Of a stretch of DNA of 64,000 nt, positions 51,786 through 60,635 are shown piece after piece. A model generated the notes under the pieces. That model was not told the DNA's origin. It searched no databases and saw only the letters and a program-made list of their open reading frames with translations. Positions within the stretch are counted from its first letter, which is position 1, and each line of letters opens with the position of its first letter. Origin of the DNA: Streptomyces caatingaensis (GTDB taxonomy: Bacteria > Actinomycetota > Actinomycetes > Streptomycetales > Streptomycetaceae); the NCBI RefSeq assembly GCF_001187435.1, contig NZ_LFXA01000009.1, forward strand, positions 186,001 to 250,000. The letters run 5' to 3'. Position numbers and translations under genes: made by a program.

Positions 51786-54236
51786 ATGAGCAGCCTCTTT
51801 GACGACAGCTTCCTGGCGGATCTCGTCCCCTCCGACGAGGAGCCCCCGCCGCCGCCGGAGGACGACGCGGCCCCCGAGCCCCTGCCGGACGACCTCTTCG
51901 GCGGGGCCTTCGACGCACCCGCCCCCCGGGACGCGTACTACCGCGACGGCGCCCCGCGCCCGGTCGTCGACCCCGCCGCGCTGCTGGACGGGATGAACGA
52001 CCAGCAGCGCGAGGCCGTGCTGCACTCCGGCTCCCCGCTGCTCATCGTCGCGGGCGCCGGCTCCGGCAAGACCCGCGTGCTCACCCACCGCATCGCCCAC
52101 CTGCTGGGCGCCCGCGGCGTCCACCCCGGCCAGATCCTCGCGATCACCTTCACCAACAAGGCCGCCGGGGAGATGAAGGAGCGCGTCGAGCAGCTCGTCG
52201 GCCCCCGCGGCAACGCGATGTGGGTGCTCACCTTCCACAGCGCCTGCATCCGCATCCTGCGCCGCGAGAGCAAGAAGCTCGGCTTCACCTCGTCCTTCTC
52301 GATCTACGACGCCGCCGACTCCAAGCGTCTGATGGCGCTGGTCTGCCGCGACCTGGACCTCGACCCCAAGAAGTTCCCGCCGAAGTCCTTCAGCGCCAAG
52401 ATCTCCAACCTGAAGAACGAGCTCATCGACGAGGAGGCGTTCGCCGCCCAGGCCGCTGGGGGCACCTCCCAGACGGAGTCCGGGGGAGGCTTCGAGAAGA
52501 CCCTCGCCGAGGCGTACACGATGTACCAGTCGAGGCTGCGCGAGGCCAACGCGCTCGACTTCGACGACATCATCATGACCACGGTGCACCTGCTCCAGGC
52601 GTTCCCCGACGTCGCGGAGCACTACCGGCGCCGCTTCCGCCACGTCCTCGTCGACGAGTACCAGGACACCAACCACGCCCAGTACACCCTGGTGCGCGAG
52701 CTCGTCGGCAGCGGCGACGAGGCCGCCGAGCTGTGCGTCGTCGGTGACGCCGACCAGTCGATCTACGCCTTCCGCGGCGCCACCATCCGCAACATCCTCC
52801 AGTTCGAGGAGGACTACCCGGACGCCACCACGATCCTGCTGGAGCAGAACTACCGCTCCACACAGACCATCCTCAACGCCGCCAACGCCGTCATCGAGCG
52901 CAACCAGAACCGCCGCGCGAAGAACCTCTGGACCCAGTCCGGCGCCGGCACCCCCATCACCGGCTACGTCGCCGACACCGAGCACGACGAGGCCCAGTTC
53001 GTCGCCGACGAGATCGACCGCCTCACCGACGCCGGCGACGCCAGGGCCGGGGACGTCGCCGTCTTCTACCGCACCAACGCCCAGTCCCGCGTCTTCGAAG
53101 AGATCTTCATCCGCGTCGGGCTGCCCTACAAGGTCGTCGGCGGTGTGCGCTTCTACGAGCGCAAGGAGGTCCGCGACGTCCTCGCCTACCTGCGCGTCCT
53201 CGCCAACCCCGAGGACACCGTCCCGCTGCGCCGCATCCTCAACGTGCCCAAGCGCGGCATCGGCGAGCGCGCCGAGGCCATGATCGACGCACTGGCCCTC
53301 CGGGAGAAGATCAGCTTCGCCCAGGCGCTGCGCCGCGTCGACGAGGCGTACGGCATGGCGGCCCGCTCCGCCAACGCCGTCAAGCGCTTCACCTCCCTGC
53401 TGGAGGAGCTCCGCACGGTCGTCGAGTCCGGCGCCGGCCCGGCCACCGTCCTGGAGGCCGTCCTGGAGCGCACCGGCTACCTCGCCGAACTCCAGGCGTC
53501 CACCGACCCGCAGGACGAGACCCGCATCGAGAACCTCCAGGAACTCGCGGCGGTGGCCCTGGAGTTCGAGCAGGAGCGGGGCGAGGAGGAGGGCGCGGGC
53601 ACCCTCGCGGACTTCCTGGAGAAGGTCGCCCTCGTCGCCGACTCCGACCAGATCCCGGACGAGGACGAGGAGGGCACCGGCGTCATCACGCTCATGACGC
53701 TCCACACCGCCAAGGGCCTCGAATTCCCCGTCGTGTTCCTCACGGGCATGGAGGACGGCGTCTTCCCGCACCAGCGCGCCCTCGGCCAGACCAAGGAGCT
53801 GGAGGAGGAGCGGCGCCTCGCCTACGTCGGCATCACCCGCGCCCGCGAGCGGCTCTACCTCACGCGGGCCAGCATGCGCAGCGCCTGGGGCCAGCCCTCG
53901 TACAACCCGCCGTCGCGCTTCCTGGAGGAGATCCCGGACAAGTACGTCGAGTGGCGCCGCACGGGACCGGCGACGCCGTCGGCGTCGGTGTCGGGCATGG
54001 CGTCCGGCGTCTCCTCGTCGAGAAAGGCCGGCCCGAGCGGTTTCGCCACGCGGCGCGCCAAGGACCGGCCGGTCGTCGCGCTGTCCGTCGGCGACCGGGT
54101 CACGCACGACTCGTTCGGGCTCGGCACCGTCGTCTCGGTCAAGGGCATGGGCGACAACGCCGAGGCCACGATCGACTTCGGGCAGGACAAGCCGAAGCGG
54201 CTGCTGCTGCGCTACGCGCCCGTGGAGAAGCTGTAG
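51786..54236 (+). CDS. pcrA: ATP-dependent DNA helicase PcrA/UvrD
   Basis: 816 residues, SF1A helicase. Motif Q/I region NDQQREAVLHSGSPLLIVAGAGSGKT split as NDQQREAVL and GAGSGKT (about 89-95), motif II VDEYQDTNHAQ, III GDADQSIYAFRGA, IV EQNYRST, V LMTLHTAKGLEFPVVF and VI VGITRARERLYLTRA are all intact. The first 60 residues are an acidic, Pro-rich extension typical of actinobacteria, and the C-terminal Tudor-like part (VGDRVTHDSFGLGTVVSVKG) binds RNA polymerase in PcrA. 3'-5' helicase for repair and replication restart. ATG 51786 lies 9 bases after TAGACT. Confidence 0.95.
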   Translation: MSSLFDDSFLADLVPSDEEPPPPPEDDAAPEPLPDDLFGGAFDAPAPRDAYYRDGAPRPVVDPAALLDGMNDQQREAVLHSGSPLLIVAGAGSGKTRVLTHRIAHLLGARGVHPGQILAITFTNKAAGEMKERVEQLVGPRGNAMWVLTFHSACIRILRRESKKLGFTSSFSIYDAADSKRLMALVCRDLDLDPKKFPPKSFSAKISNLKNELIDEEAFAAQAAGGTSQTESGGGFEKTLAEAYTMYQSRLREANALDFDDIIMTTVHLLQAFPDVAEHYRRRFRHVLVDEYQDTNHAQYTLVRELVGSGDEAAELCVVGDADQSIYAFRGATIRNILQFEEDYPDATTILLEQNYRSTQTILNAANAVIERNQNRRAKNLWTQSGAGTPITGYVADTEHDEAQFVADEIDRLTDAGDARAGDVAVFYRTNAQSRVFEEIFIRVGLPYKVVGGVRFYERKEVRDVLAYLRVLANPEDTVPLRRILNVPKRGIGERAEAMIDALALREKISFAQALRRVDEAYGMAARSANAVKRFTSLLEELRTVVESGAGPATVLEAVLERTGYLAELQASTDPQDETRIENLQELAAVALEFEQERGEEEGAGTLADFLEKVALVADSDQIPDEDEEGTGVITLMTLHTAKGLEFPVVFLTGMEDGVFPHQRALGQTKELEEERRLAYVGITRARERLYLTRASMRSAWGQPSYNPPSRFLEEIPDKYVEWRRTGPATPSASVSGMASGVSSSRKAGPSGFATRRAKDRPVVALSVGDRVTHDSFGLGTVVSVKGMGDNAEATIDFGQDKPKRLLLRYAPVEKL

Positions 54237-54272
54237 TCACGGCAGTTGCGGCAGTCACGTAGGTTGTGGCGG

Positions 54273-55805
54273 TTACGTCGGGTCCAGGTCGTGGCCCCGC
54301 AGCCACGGCAGCGGGTCGACGGCCGAACCGCCGGGCCGTACCTCGAAGTGCAGGTGCGGTCCGGTGGAGTTGCCCGAGTTGCCGGAGTAGGCGATCACGT
54401 CGCCGGCCTTGACCTGCCCCGAGCGGACCCGGGTGCTGCTGAGGTGGCAGTACCAGGTCTCCGTGCCGTCCGGCGCGGTCACTATGGCCATGTTGCCGTA
54501 GGCGACGTTGTATTGGGTGCGCACGGTGCCGTCGGTGGCCGCCATCACGGGAGTGCCGTAACTGACGGGGAAGTCGATGCCGGTGTGCACCGACATCCAA
54601 TTGACGCCCGCCTGGCCGTAGTAGGCGCTCAGCCCGTGCTGGTTGACCGGGAGCGCGAACTTGGGGCGGGCGGCCTCCTTGCGGGCCGCCTCCTCGGCCT
54701 TCCGCTTGCGCTCCTCCTCCTGGCGCAGGCGCAGGTCGATGCGCTCCTGGGTGCGGTTCGCGCGGGTGGCGAAGTCGTCCGCGCCCCGGCTGAGCCCGGC
54801 GAGCTGGCTGTCCAGCGCGTTGTTGGCGGCGGAGAGCTTGACGCCCGCGCCGCTCGCGGTGTCGGGGGCGGAGGCGGCCTGTGCGTGCCGGCCGTCCTGC
54901 TGGCCGCCGTTGCCGGCGACCGCCGCGGCCGCCACTCCCGCCACTCCCATCACGGCGACGGACGGGACCGCCACGGTGAGCAGGGCCTTGCGGCGCGGAC
55001 GGTAACCGGAGCGCGGCGCACCGCCCTTGCGGCGGTTGGGCACGCGCCCGGCGGCCGGGGCGGTCCCCTGGGCGGAGGCGCCCCCGGAGCCCTCGTCCTC
55101 CGGGCCGCTCCTGTCGTCCTGGGCGCCGGTCCCCTCCGGGGGGACGGAGACGGCGAGCATCGTCCGGGTGCCGGCCTCCTGCCCGGGGGCGGGCGGCCCG
55201 TCCACCGTGTCCAGCGGCACGGAAAGCATCGTCGGGTCGTGCGGGGCCTCCTCGTGCCGGGGCGCCTCCGCCGCCGTGTACGAGGAGGTGTCCCACGTCT
55301 GCGTGGGGGCGGCGTGGTCCATGGTCCAGGAGGAGGTGTCCCAGGTCTGGGTCATGGCGTGGGACGCGGCTGCGGCCGCTGCGGCGTCCTGGCCGCCGGT
55401 GGTGTCCCACTGCGCGCCCGTGTCCCACTGGCCGCTGGTGCCCCACTGCCCGGAGGTGTCCGCGTAGTCCCAGCCGCCGGTGTCCCACTGCCACTGCCCG
55501 GCCGGGCCGCTGCCGCCGCTCCAGGAAGGATCCTGCACCTGGCCCCAGCCGGACTGCTGCGCCTGGTGCTGACCGGTGTCCAGGGCGCCGAAGTCCCAGA
55601 CCTGGGTGTGCCCGGTGGCCGCGCCCCACTGGCTCGTGCCGTCCCAGGCGCCCGTGTCGTAGGTGCCGGGGCCGTACGCCCCGGCGGCGTATCCGGAGCC
55701 GGTGTACTGCTCGTAGGACGGGTGGTGTCCGAATGCGGCATCGGGAGCGGGAACCGACGGGTCCGGCGCCGCCGAGGGGTGACGGTCGTTCACCACCACT
55801 TCCAT
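54273..55805 (-). CDS. Membrane-anchored M23 (LytM) peptidase with W/Q/T-rich cytoplasmic tail
   Basis: 510 residues. The first 265 are low complexity, rich in Trp, Gln, Thr, Asp and Gly, with repeated motifs WDTG, QWDT and (T)QTWDTSS. One span follows (about 272-293; LLTVAVPSVAVMGVAGVAAAA), then a coiled coil (ERIDLRLRQEEERKRKAEEA) and the LytM domain with HTGIDF (near 406) and HLHFEVRPGG (near 483), zinc ligands present. It cleaves peptidoglycan cross-bridges or activates an amidase. ATG 55805 has AAGG upstream. Converges with pcrA. Confidence 0.88.
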   Translation of the reverse strand: MEVVVNDRHPSAAPDPSVPAPDAAFGHHPSYEQYTGSGYAAGAYGPGTYDTGAWDGTSQWGAATGHTQVWDFGALDTGQHQAQQSGWGQVQDPSWSGGSGPAGQWQWDTGGWDYADTSGQWGTSGQWDTGAQWDTTGGQDAAAAAAASHAMTQTWDTSSWTMDHAAPTQTWDTSSYTAAEAPRHEEAPHDPTMLSVPLDTVDGPPAPGQEAGTRTMLAVSVPPEGTGAQDDRSGPEDEGSGGASAQGTAPAAGRVPNRRKGGAPRSGYRPRRKALLTVAVPSVAVMGVAGVAAAAVAGNGGQQDGRHAQAASAPDTASGAGVKLSAANNALDSQLAGLSRGADDFATRANRTQERIDLRLRQEEERKRKAEEAARKEAARPKFALPVNQHGLSAYYGQAGVNWMSVHTGIDFPVSYGTPVMAATDGTVRTQYNVAYGNMAIVTAPDGTETWYCHLSSTRVRSGQVKAGDVIAYSGNSGNSTGPHLHFEVRPGGSAVDPLPWLRGHDLDPT

Positions 55806-55835
55806 TTCGCCTTGGGAGCAGGAGAAGTAGCGGCG

Positions 55836-55865
55836 ACTGTACCGGGCGGTATGCGACGGCCACAA
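55836..55865 (-). promoter_or_regulatory. Promoter of the M23 peptidase gene
   Basis: On the minus strand TTGTGG (55860-55865), 18-bp spacer, TACAGT (55836-55841), leaving a leader of about 25 nt before ATG 55805. The rest of the 240-base gap to the lipase gene shows nothing further. Confidence 0.55.
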
Positions 55866-56045
55866 TCTTCCTCACGTTTATGCGCCCCGGAGCCTGGGGA
55901 ATTGGCCGCCTTTCGGTGGACCGGACGCCGTCGAGTCGCTTCGGCGTTCGAAAATCGTTCGACATTTATCGGGCAAGTGGGGTCCGATCGAGGGTTGGCC
56001 CTCTGCGCCGGGGTCACACGAACGAGCCCCCTCCCGCCGTCTGTT

Positions 56046-57176
56046 TCACGCCACGGACGCCGTGCCGTGGGCGTCGTCCGTCCCGCCCCACGAGAGCAGG
56101 GCCTGCCGGACGCCCGCCGCCACCGTGCCGTGCACCGGCAGGGCGAGGTGCCCGACCCCCGTGACGCGGATGTTGCGGACCACCAGGTCGGGATGGTCGA
56201 TGCGCGCGGTCTCGACGGGGGTCATGATCTGGTCCAGGTCGCTCCAGAAGCTCACGAAGCGGGTCCGGCAGCCCGGCGCCGGGCGGGCCAGCTCCGCGAT
56301 GACGTCGGAGTCCGGCCGCATCTGGCGCACCACGGGATGGACCGACGCGAGCGGCGCGACGCGGGTGCCGGCGTGCGGTGTGCCCAGGGTGACCAGGGTG
56401 CGGACGCGGGCGTCCCCGCCCTGCCGCTGGACGTGGTACCGGGCCATCAGCCCGCCCAGGCTGTGCCCCACGACGTCCACCCGCGGGGCACCCGTGCGGG
56501 CGCAGAGCTCCTCCACGTGCCGGCCGAGCGCGGTGGCGGCGGCGCGCAGGTCGCGGGTGAACGGCGAGTAGTTCAGCGACGCCACCTGCCCCCAGCCGTG
56601 CCGGCGCAGCGAGTGCCGCAGCAGGACGAAGACCGAGCGGTTGTCGAGGAAGCCGTGGAGGAGCAGAACGGGTGGCCGTTCTTGGGGCGGGTCCGGGGGT
56701 GCTGGGGCTGCTGGAATTGTTGGGGTTGCCGGAGTGGTTGGGGCCGCCGGGGTTGCTGGAGTGGACAGGAGCGTCAGGGGTTTCAGTGGTGGCTGGGGTG
56801 GGTGAGGTGCCTTGGGCGTCCGGCGTGCTGGAATCGGCTTGGCCGGTGGGGGAGTTGGGACGGCTGCTATTCCTGGGGGGCGCGGGTTCCCCTGGGCGCC
56901 CGGGGAACCCGGGGCACACGCCGGCCCCGGCTGGTCCGTCCGGTCCGGCTGGTCCGTCCGGTCCGTCCGGTCCGGCGGGGCGGGCCCGTCCGGGTGGGGT
57001 GGAGGGCCCGGCGGGGCGGGGGTGACGGGTGCGGGGCGTCGCTCCTGGGTCACGCCCGTCGGGTAGAGGAGGACGTGGCAGGTGAGAATCGCCAGCTCCA
57101 GCGCCGTGGACCGCATCAGGGCGGCCGAGGGGCGCGTGGCGCCGGAAAACACGGATAAGACGGGCAAGGCCCCCAT
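56046..57176 (-). CDS. Exported lipase/acyltransferase with Pro-rich linker
   Basis: 376 residues. An N-terminal hydrophobic anchor (about 22-42; STALELAILTCHVLLYPTG), a linker of about 110 residues rich in Pro, Asp, Arg and Thr with repeats such as DRTDQP, then the lipase domain: VLLLHGFLDNRSVF, nucleophile VDVVGHSLGGLMARYH, TLGTPHAGTRVAPL, and His in GVGHLALPVHGTVA. Like streptomycete GHSLGG-type lipases with a nearby TPH motif. ATG 57176 with GGAGG at six bases. It is in the same direction as the M23 gene but 240 bases away. Confidence 0.82.
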   Translation of the reverse strand: MGALPVLSVFSGATRPSAALMRSTALELAILTCHVLLYPTGVTQERRPAPVTPAPPGPPPHPDGPAPPDRTDRTDQPDRTDQPGPACAPGSPGAQGNPRPPGIAAVPTPPPAKPIPARRTPKAPHPPQPPLKPLTLLSTPATPAAPTTPATPTIPAAPAPPDPPQERPPVLLLHGFLDNRSVFVLLRHSLRRHGWGQVASLNYSPFTRDLRAAATALGRHVEELCARTGAPRVDVVGHSLGGLMARYHVQRQGGDARVRTLVTLGTPHAGTRVAPLASVHPVVRQMRPDSDVIAELARPAPGCRTRFVSFWSDLDQIMTPVETARIDHPDLVVRNIRVTGVGHLALPVHGTVAAGVRQALLSWGGTDDAHGTASVA

Positions 57177-57480
57177 GGCCGACCTCCGGTACGGCACACA
57201 GCCGAAGCCTTGTCCCCCGTGTGCCTCTCGACCGGGGAGCCGGGTGCTGCCTGCCGCACCGCTGTGCCGTGCGGCTGCCGGCGCGGCGGTGCGGCGGACT
57301 CGTTCGCGGCTCCCCTCGCGACCGGCCCGTCCCTCCCGGGAGGCGGGAGGCGGGAGCGGTGCGCGGCGAACGTGGTGTCCCACGAGTGATGTCCCCTTCG
57401 GCCGCCACCGCGAAACGGCGGCTTGCGCGATGCTGGGGAACCGGGGATAGCGTTCGTCCACGCCTACATGGAGGGCAGCG
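57177..57480. other. Divergent region between lipase and icmB
   Basis: 304 bases, no gene. TAGCGT (57448-57453) is a likely -10 for icmB, with TTGCGC (57423-57428) as a poor -35 at 19 bp. No operator recognised. Confidence 0.45.
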
Positions 57481-57897
57481 ATGGAAGTGACCGGTCCGAT
57501 TCGCGTGGTGGTGGCCAAGCCGGGGCTCGACGGGCACGATCGCGGGGCCAAGGTCATCGCGCGTGCGCTGCGCGACGCGGGCATGGAGGTCATCTACACC
57601 GGGCTGCACCAGACGCCGGAGCAGATCGTGGACACCGCGATCCAGGAGGACGCCGACGCGATCGGGCTGTCCATCCTCTCCGGCGCGCACAACACCCTCT
57701 TCGCCAGGGTGATCGAGCTGCTGCGGGAGCGCGACGCGGAGGACATCAAGGTCTTCGGCGGCGGGATCATCCCCGACGAGGACATCCCGCCGCTGCGGGA
57801 GCTGGGCGTCGCCGCGATCTTCACCCCCGGGGCGACGACGACGTCCATCGTGGACTGGGTCCGCACCAACGTCCGTCCGGCGGAGGAGAAACGGTGA
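57481..57897 (+). CDS. icmB: Isobutyryl-CoA mutase small subunit, B12-binding (IcmB)
   Basis: 138 residues, nearly the full length of Streptomyces IcmB. The cobalamin motif D-x-H-x2-G is in [13 protein letters not shown] (lower-axial His), followed by [10 protein letters not shown] and [14 protein letters not shown]. With IcmA it interconverts isobutyryl-CoA and n-butyryl-CoA, linking valine breakdown to polyketide starter units. IcmA is not in this window, and in streptomycetes the two genes are usually apart. ATG 57481 has GGAGGG at five bases. Confidence 0.93.
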   Translation: MEVTGPIRVVVAKPGLDGHDRGAKVIARALRDAGMEVIYTGLHQTPEQIVDTAIQEDADAIGLSILSGAHNTLFARVIELLRERDAEDIKVFGGGIIPDEDIPPLRELGVAAIFTPGATTTSIVDWVRTNVRPAEEKR

Positions 57898-57906
57898 CAT
57901 GGGGGT

Positions 57907-57925
57907 GCCCCTCCGGGGGAGGGGC
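57907..57925. terminator. Terminator between icmB and DUF5691 gene
   Basis: GCCCCTCC-GGG-GGAGGGGC, perfect 8-bp stem, between two convergent stops. Confidence 0.65.
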
Positions 57926-57933
57926 GGGGAGAC

Positions 57934-59469
57934 TCACCCTTCCAACTCCCGCATCATCAGCGCCCGCAGCCGCAACGTCCCCTCCAGCCTCGCGAACGCC
58001 TCCGTCCAGTGGTCGGGGCCCGGACCCGGCCCCGCCCCGGCCAGCCGGTCCGCTTCCGCGGGATCGGCGCACCGCTCCGCCAGCCCCATCACACCGCTGA
58101 AGCTCCACGGGTAGCCGCCCGCCTCCCGCGCGGCCACGAGCGCGTCCACGACCGCCCGCCCGAGCGGTCGCGCCCAGGGCGCCTCGCAGACCGCGAGGAG
58201 CCGGAACGCCTCCGAGAGCCCGTGCGCCGCCACGAACCGCCCGGCCCACGCGGCCCGTTCGGACGGCGGGAGGACGGAGAGCAGCCGCGCGGGATCCCGC
58301 CCCGGCGAACCGTCCGGCACGGGCGGCGCCGTGGCCGGGCCGAGCAGGGCCCGGGCCCACTCCGCGTCGCGCGAGCGGACCGCGGCCCGGCACCACGCCG
58401 CGTGCAGGTCGGCGCGCCGGCCGCCGGCCACGGGCAGGGCGACCGCATCGGCCGCTCCGGCCACGCCGAGCCGGCCGGGCCAGAAGCCGAGAGGCGTCAT
58501 CTCGACGATCCGGCCCAGCCACCACGAGCCGCGGTCGCTCCCGGACGGCGGGTCGGCGGATATCCCGTCGCGCCGCATGGCCGCGTCGCAGGCGTGCGGG
58601 GCCTCGACGGTGACCAGCGGACCGGGGCGCGAGACGCAACGCCGGGCCCGTCCGGTCATCCTGGCCGCCAGCGCCGACCCGGGCAGGGCGGCGAGGAGTT
58701 CGGCGGCCAGGGCCCGTACGTCACGGGACCGGTCGTCCAGGGCCTGTTCCAGGAACGGCTCGTCGGCGGCCGAGAGCCCCTCCCGGAGGAGCCCGACGAA
58801 CGCCGCCCGGTCCTCGGCCCGCTCCGTCGCCCATGTGCCGGCCAGCAACGCCCGCCCCGCCGCCGGGTCGTGGCGGCGCAGCGTGGCCAGGACGGCCGAC
58901 CGCTCGGCGAACAAGCCCTCGGCCCAGGTGCGTTGCGCGTCCCCGGGGGCCGGCGGCGGGCCGCCCGGTGCCGGGGTGCGGAGGGCGTACGCCCACTGGG
59001 GGTTGAGCCGGGCGAGCCAGAGCCCGCGCGGCCCGGCCAGGGTCAGCGCCCCCGGGCGCAGACCCGTCCGGGCGCGGGCCGCGTCGAGCAGGCCGGGCAG
59101 CAACTCGTCCTGGGCGCGGTAGCCGTGGCCGTTGGCGGCCGCCAGCCACTGCGGCAGCAGCTCGACGAGGTCCGGGCCGGCGGCCCGCCGCCCGCCGGCG
59201 GGGCCGGCCCGGTCGTCGAGGATCCCGGTCAGCCGCCGCCGCGCGGCGGGCGGGAGCGGCGGCCGGGGGTCGTCCGGGGCGGGCCCCGGCCGCCGCCGCG
59301 CGCGGCCGGGCAGGGCTCCGGCGCGGCGCCGCACGGTGTGCACGGCCGCCGCGTCCAGCAGCGCCTGCGCGGCGTCCTGGCCGGGCCGGCAGGGGACCGG
59401 CGAGCCGCGCCGCCCGGTCCCGAGCAGGGCGGTGGCCACGAGGTCGGGCCAGGAGACGTCCGTGTCCAT
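57934..59469 (-). CDS. DUF5691-family protein
   Basis: 511 residues, soluble. Starts MDTDVSWPDLVATALLGTGRR, typical of the family that is found beside MoxR/DUF5682 genes in actinobacteria. The rest is alpha-helical, Ala/Arg/Leu-rich, perhaps HEAT-like (RDVRALAAELLAALPGSALA). No catalytic motif. It is 48 bases downstream of the next gene and probably in one transcript with it. Part of a divergent MoxR-type module; role unknown. Confidence 0.8.
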   Translation of the reverse strand: MDTDVSWPDLVATALLGTGRRGSPVPCRPGQDAAQALLDAAAVHTVRRRAGALPGRARRRPGPAPDDPRPPLPPAARRRLTGILDDRAGPAGGRRAAGPDLVELLPQWLAAANGHGYRAQDELLPGLLDAARARTGLRPGALTLAGPRGLWLARLNPQWAYALRTPAPGGPPPAPGDAQRTWAEGLFAERSAVLATLRRHDPAAGRALLAGTWATERAEDRAAFVGLLREGLSAADEPFLEQALDDRSRDVRALAAELLAALPGSALAARMTGRARRCVSRPGPLVTVEAPHACDAAMRRDGISADPPSGSDRGSWWLGRIVEMTPLGFWPGRLGVAGAADAVALPVAGGRRADLHAAWCRAAVRSRDAEWARALLGPATAPPVPDGSPGRDPARLLSVLPPSERAAWAGRFVAAHGLSEAFRLLAVCEAPWARPLGRAVVDALVAAREAGGYPWSFSGVMGLAERCADPAEADRLAGAGPGPGPDHWTEAFARLEGTLRLRALMMRELEG

Positions 59470-59517
59470 GAGGGTGGCCTTTCCGGTGAGGGGAGGGGCG
59501 GGGGCGCGGGTGCGGCC

Positions 59518-60507
59518 TCAGACGCGCAGGGGCACCAGTTCCTCCCCCCAGACGGCCAGGGGCAGGAACCCCCGGTGACCGCACTCGCCGAACACCGTCA
59601 CCGGCCCGCCCCCGGACACCGCCGCGAGCTGCCACAGCCCCCTGCGGTCGTCGCACCGGGCGTCCACCGATATCGCCGAGTCGCCCCGCGCGTCGGCCAG
59701 TTGCCAGCCGAGCCGCGGATCCGGGACCGGGACGACGTCCCGCAGCACCACGGGCCACGAATCCAGCCACGGGTCGTCCCGCAGCGCCTCGCCGTAGGCG
59801 CGGAGGGCGGCGGCCGTGTCGCCGCCCGGCGGGGGAGCCGACCGCCGCACCGGCGCGGCGTGACGTGCGGCGAGCGTGGCGCGCAGGGGGCGGGCCGCCG
59901 GGTGGAAGAGGAGGTCCGCGTCCAGCCCCAGGCCCACGTCCAGGGAGAGTTCGGGAGCGCGGCCGCCCCCGCCGTAGGACAGCAGCAGCGCCGTGCGGCC
60001 CGTCTCCCGGCCGTGGAGCCAGATCCGGCGCGTGGCCAACCGGCCGTCCCCGCCGTCCCGTTGGGACAGGACCAGCCAGTGGTCGCGGAGCGGCGGCACC
60101 GACTCCGCCAGGGCCGCGGTGTCCACCGCGACGCCCACCCGGCTGCGCACGGTCGCGGCCAGCCCCTCCGGCAGCCGGTCCACGCGCAGATACGCCTGGC
60201 CGAGCAGGTGCAGCAGCGCGCAGCGCTCCAGCAGCCGGGCCGGCCAGTCGGCACCGACGGCCGCCGTCGCCCCCAACTCCCGCACGGATGCGGCCAGTCC
60301 GGGAGCCTGCGCGTCGACCATGCGGGCGGCGGTCTCCTGCCACGGCCCCCGCCCGCCCTGCGCGGCGGAGGCGAAGCCGCCGTGCAGCAGATCGGCGAGG
60401 CGCCGCTCCAGCTCCGTGACGCCGGCCGCGATTCGCCCCGCCCGCGCCTCGGCCCGGCGGCGCGCGGCCTGTGGGGCGCCCGCGCCCCGTTCCCCCTGTC
60501 GATTCAT
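59518..60507 (-). CDS. SWIM-family protein apparently lacking the SWIM zinc finger
   Basis: 329 residues. The body (RAGRIAAGVTELERRLADLLHGG, ETAARMVDAQAPGLAASVREL, LLERCALLHLLGQAYLR) matches, as I recall, the region after the zinc finger in streptomycete SWIM proteins of these gene clusters. Those have about 110 residues more at the N-terminus, including C-x-C and C-x-H zinc ligands. Here ATG 60507 is followed directly by the body and the frame to 60621 contains no finger. It may be a true loss of the DNA/RNA-binding part. In operon with the DUF5691 gene, divergent from MoxR. Confidence 0.72.
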   Translation of the reverse strand: MNRQGERGAGAPQAARRRAEARAGRIAAGVTELERRLADLLHGGFASAAQGGRGPWQETAARMVDAQAPGLAASVRELGATAAVGADWPARLLERCALLHLLGQAYLRVDRLPEGLAATVRSRVGVAVDTAALAESVPPLRDHWLVLSQRDGGDGRLATRRIWLHGRETGRTALLLSYGGGGRAPELSLDVGLGLDADLLFHPAARPLRATLAARHAAPVRRSAPPPGGDTAAALRAYGEALRDDPWLDSWPVVLRDVVPVPDPRLGWQLADARGDSAISVDARCDDRRGLWQLAAVSGGGPVTVFGECGHRGFLPLAVWGEELVPLRV

Positions 60508-60635
60508 GCCCCCGACGGTAGAGGCCCCCACTGACAACGGCCCTGACCTGCGGGTTCGTTGGGAACGAGGGGCGTTGTCAGTGGTGTGGTGCAGGGTGGT
60601 GGCACATCCCGGAACGCGCACGACGAGGGGGACTT

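Noticed and set aside
54246-57158. 970-codon plus-strand frame opposite the M23 and lipase genes
   Set aside because: Antisense of two clear genes; its Trp/Gly/Cys repeats are the complement of the Pro-rich lipase linker.
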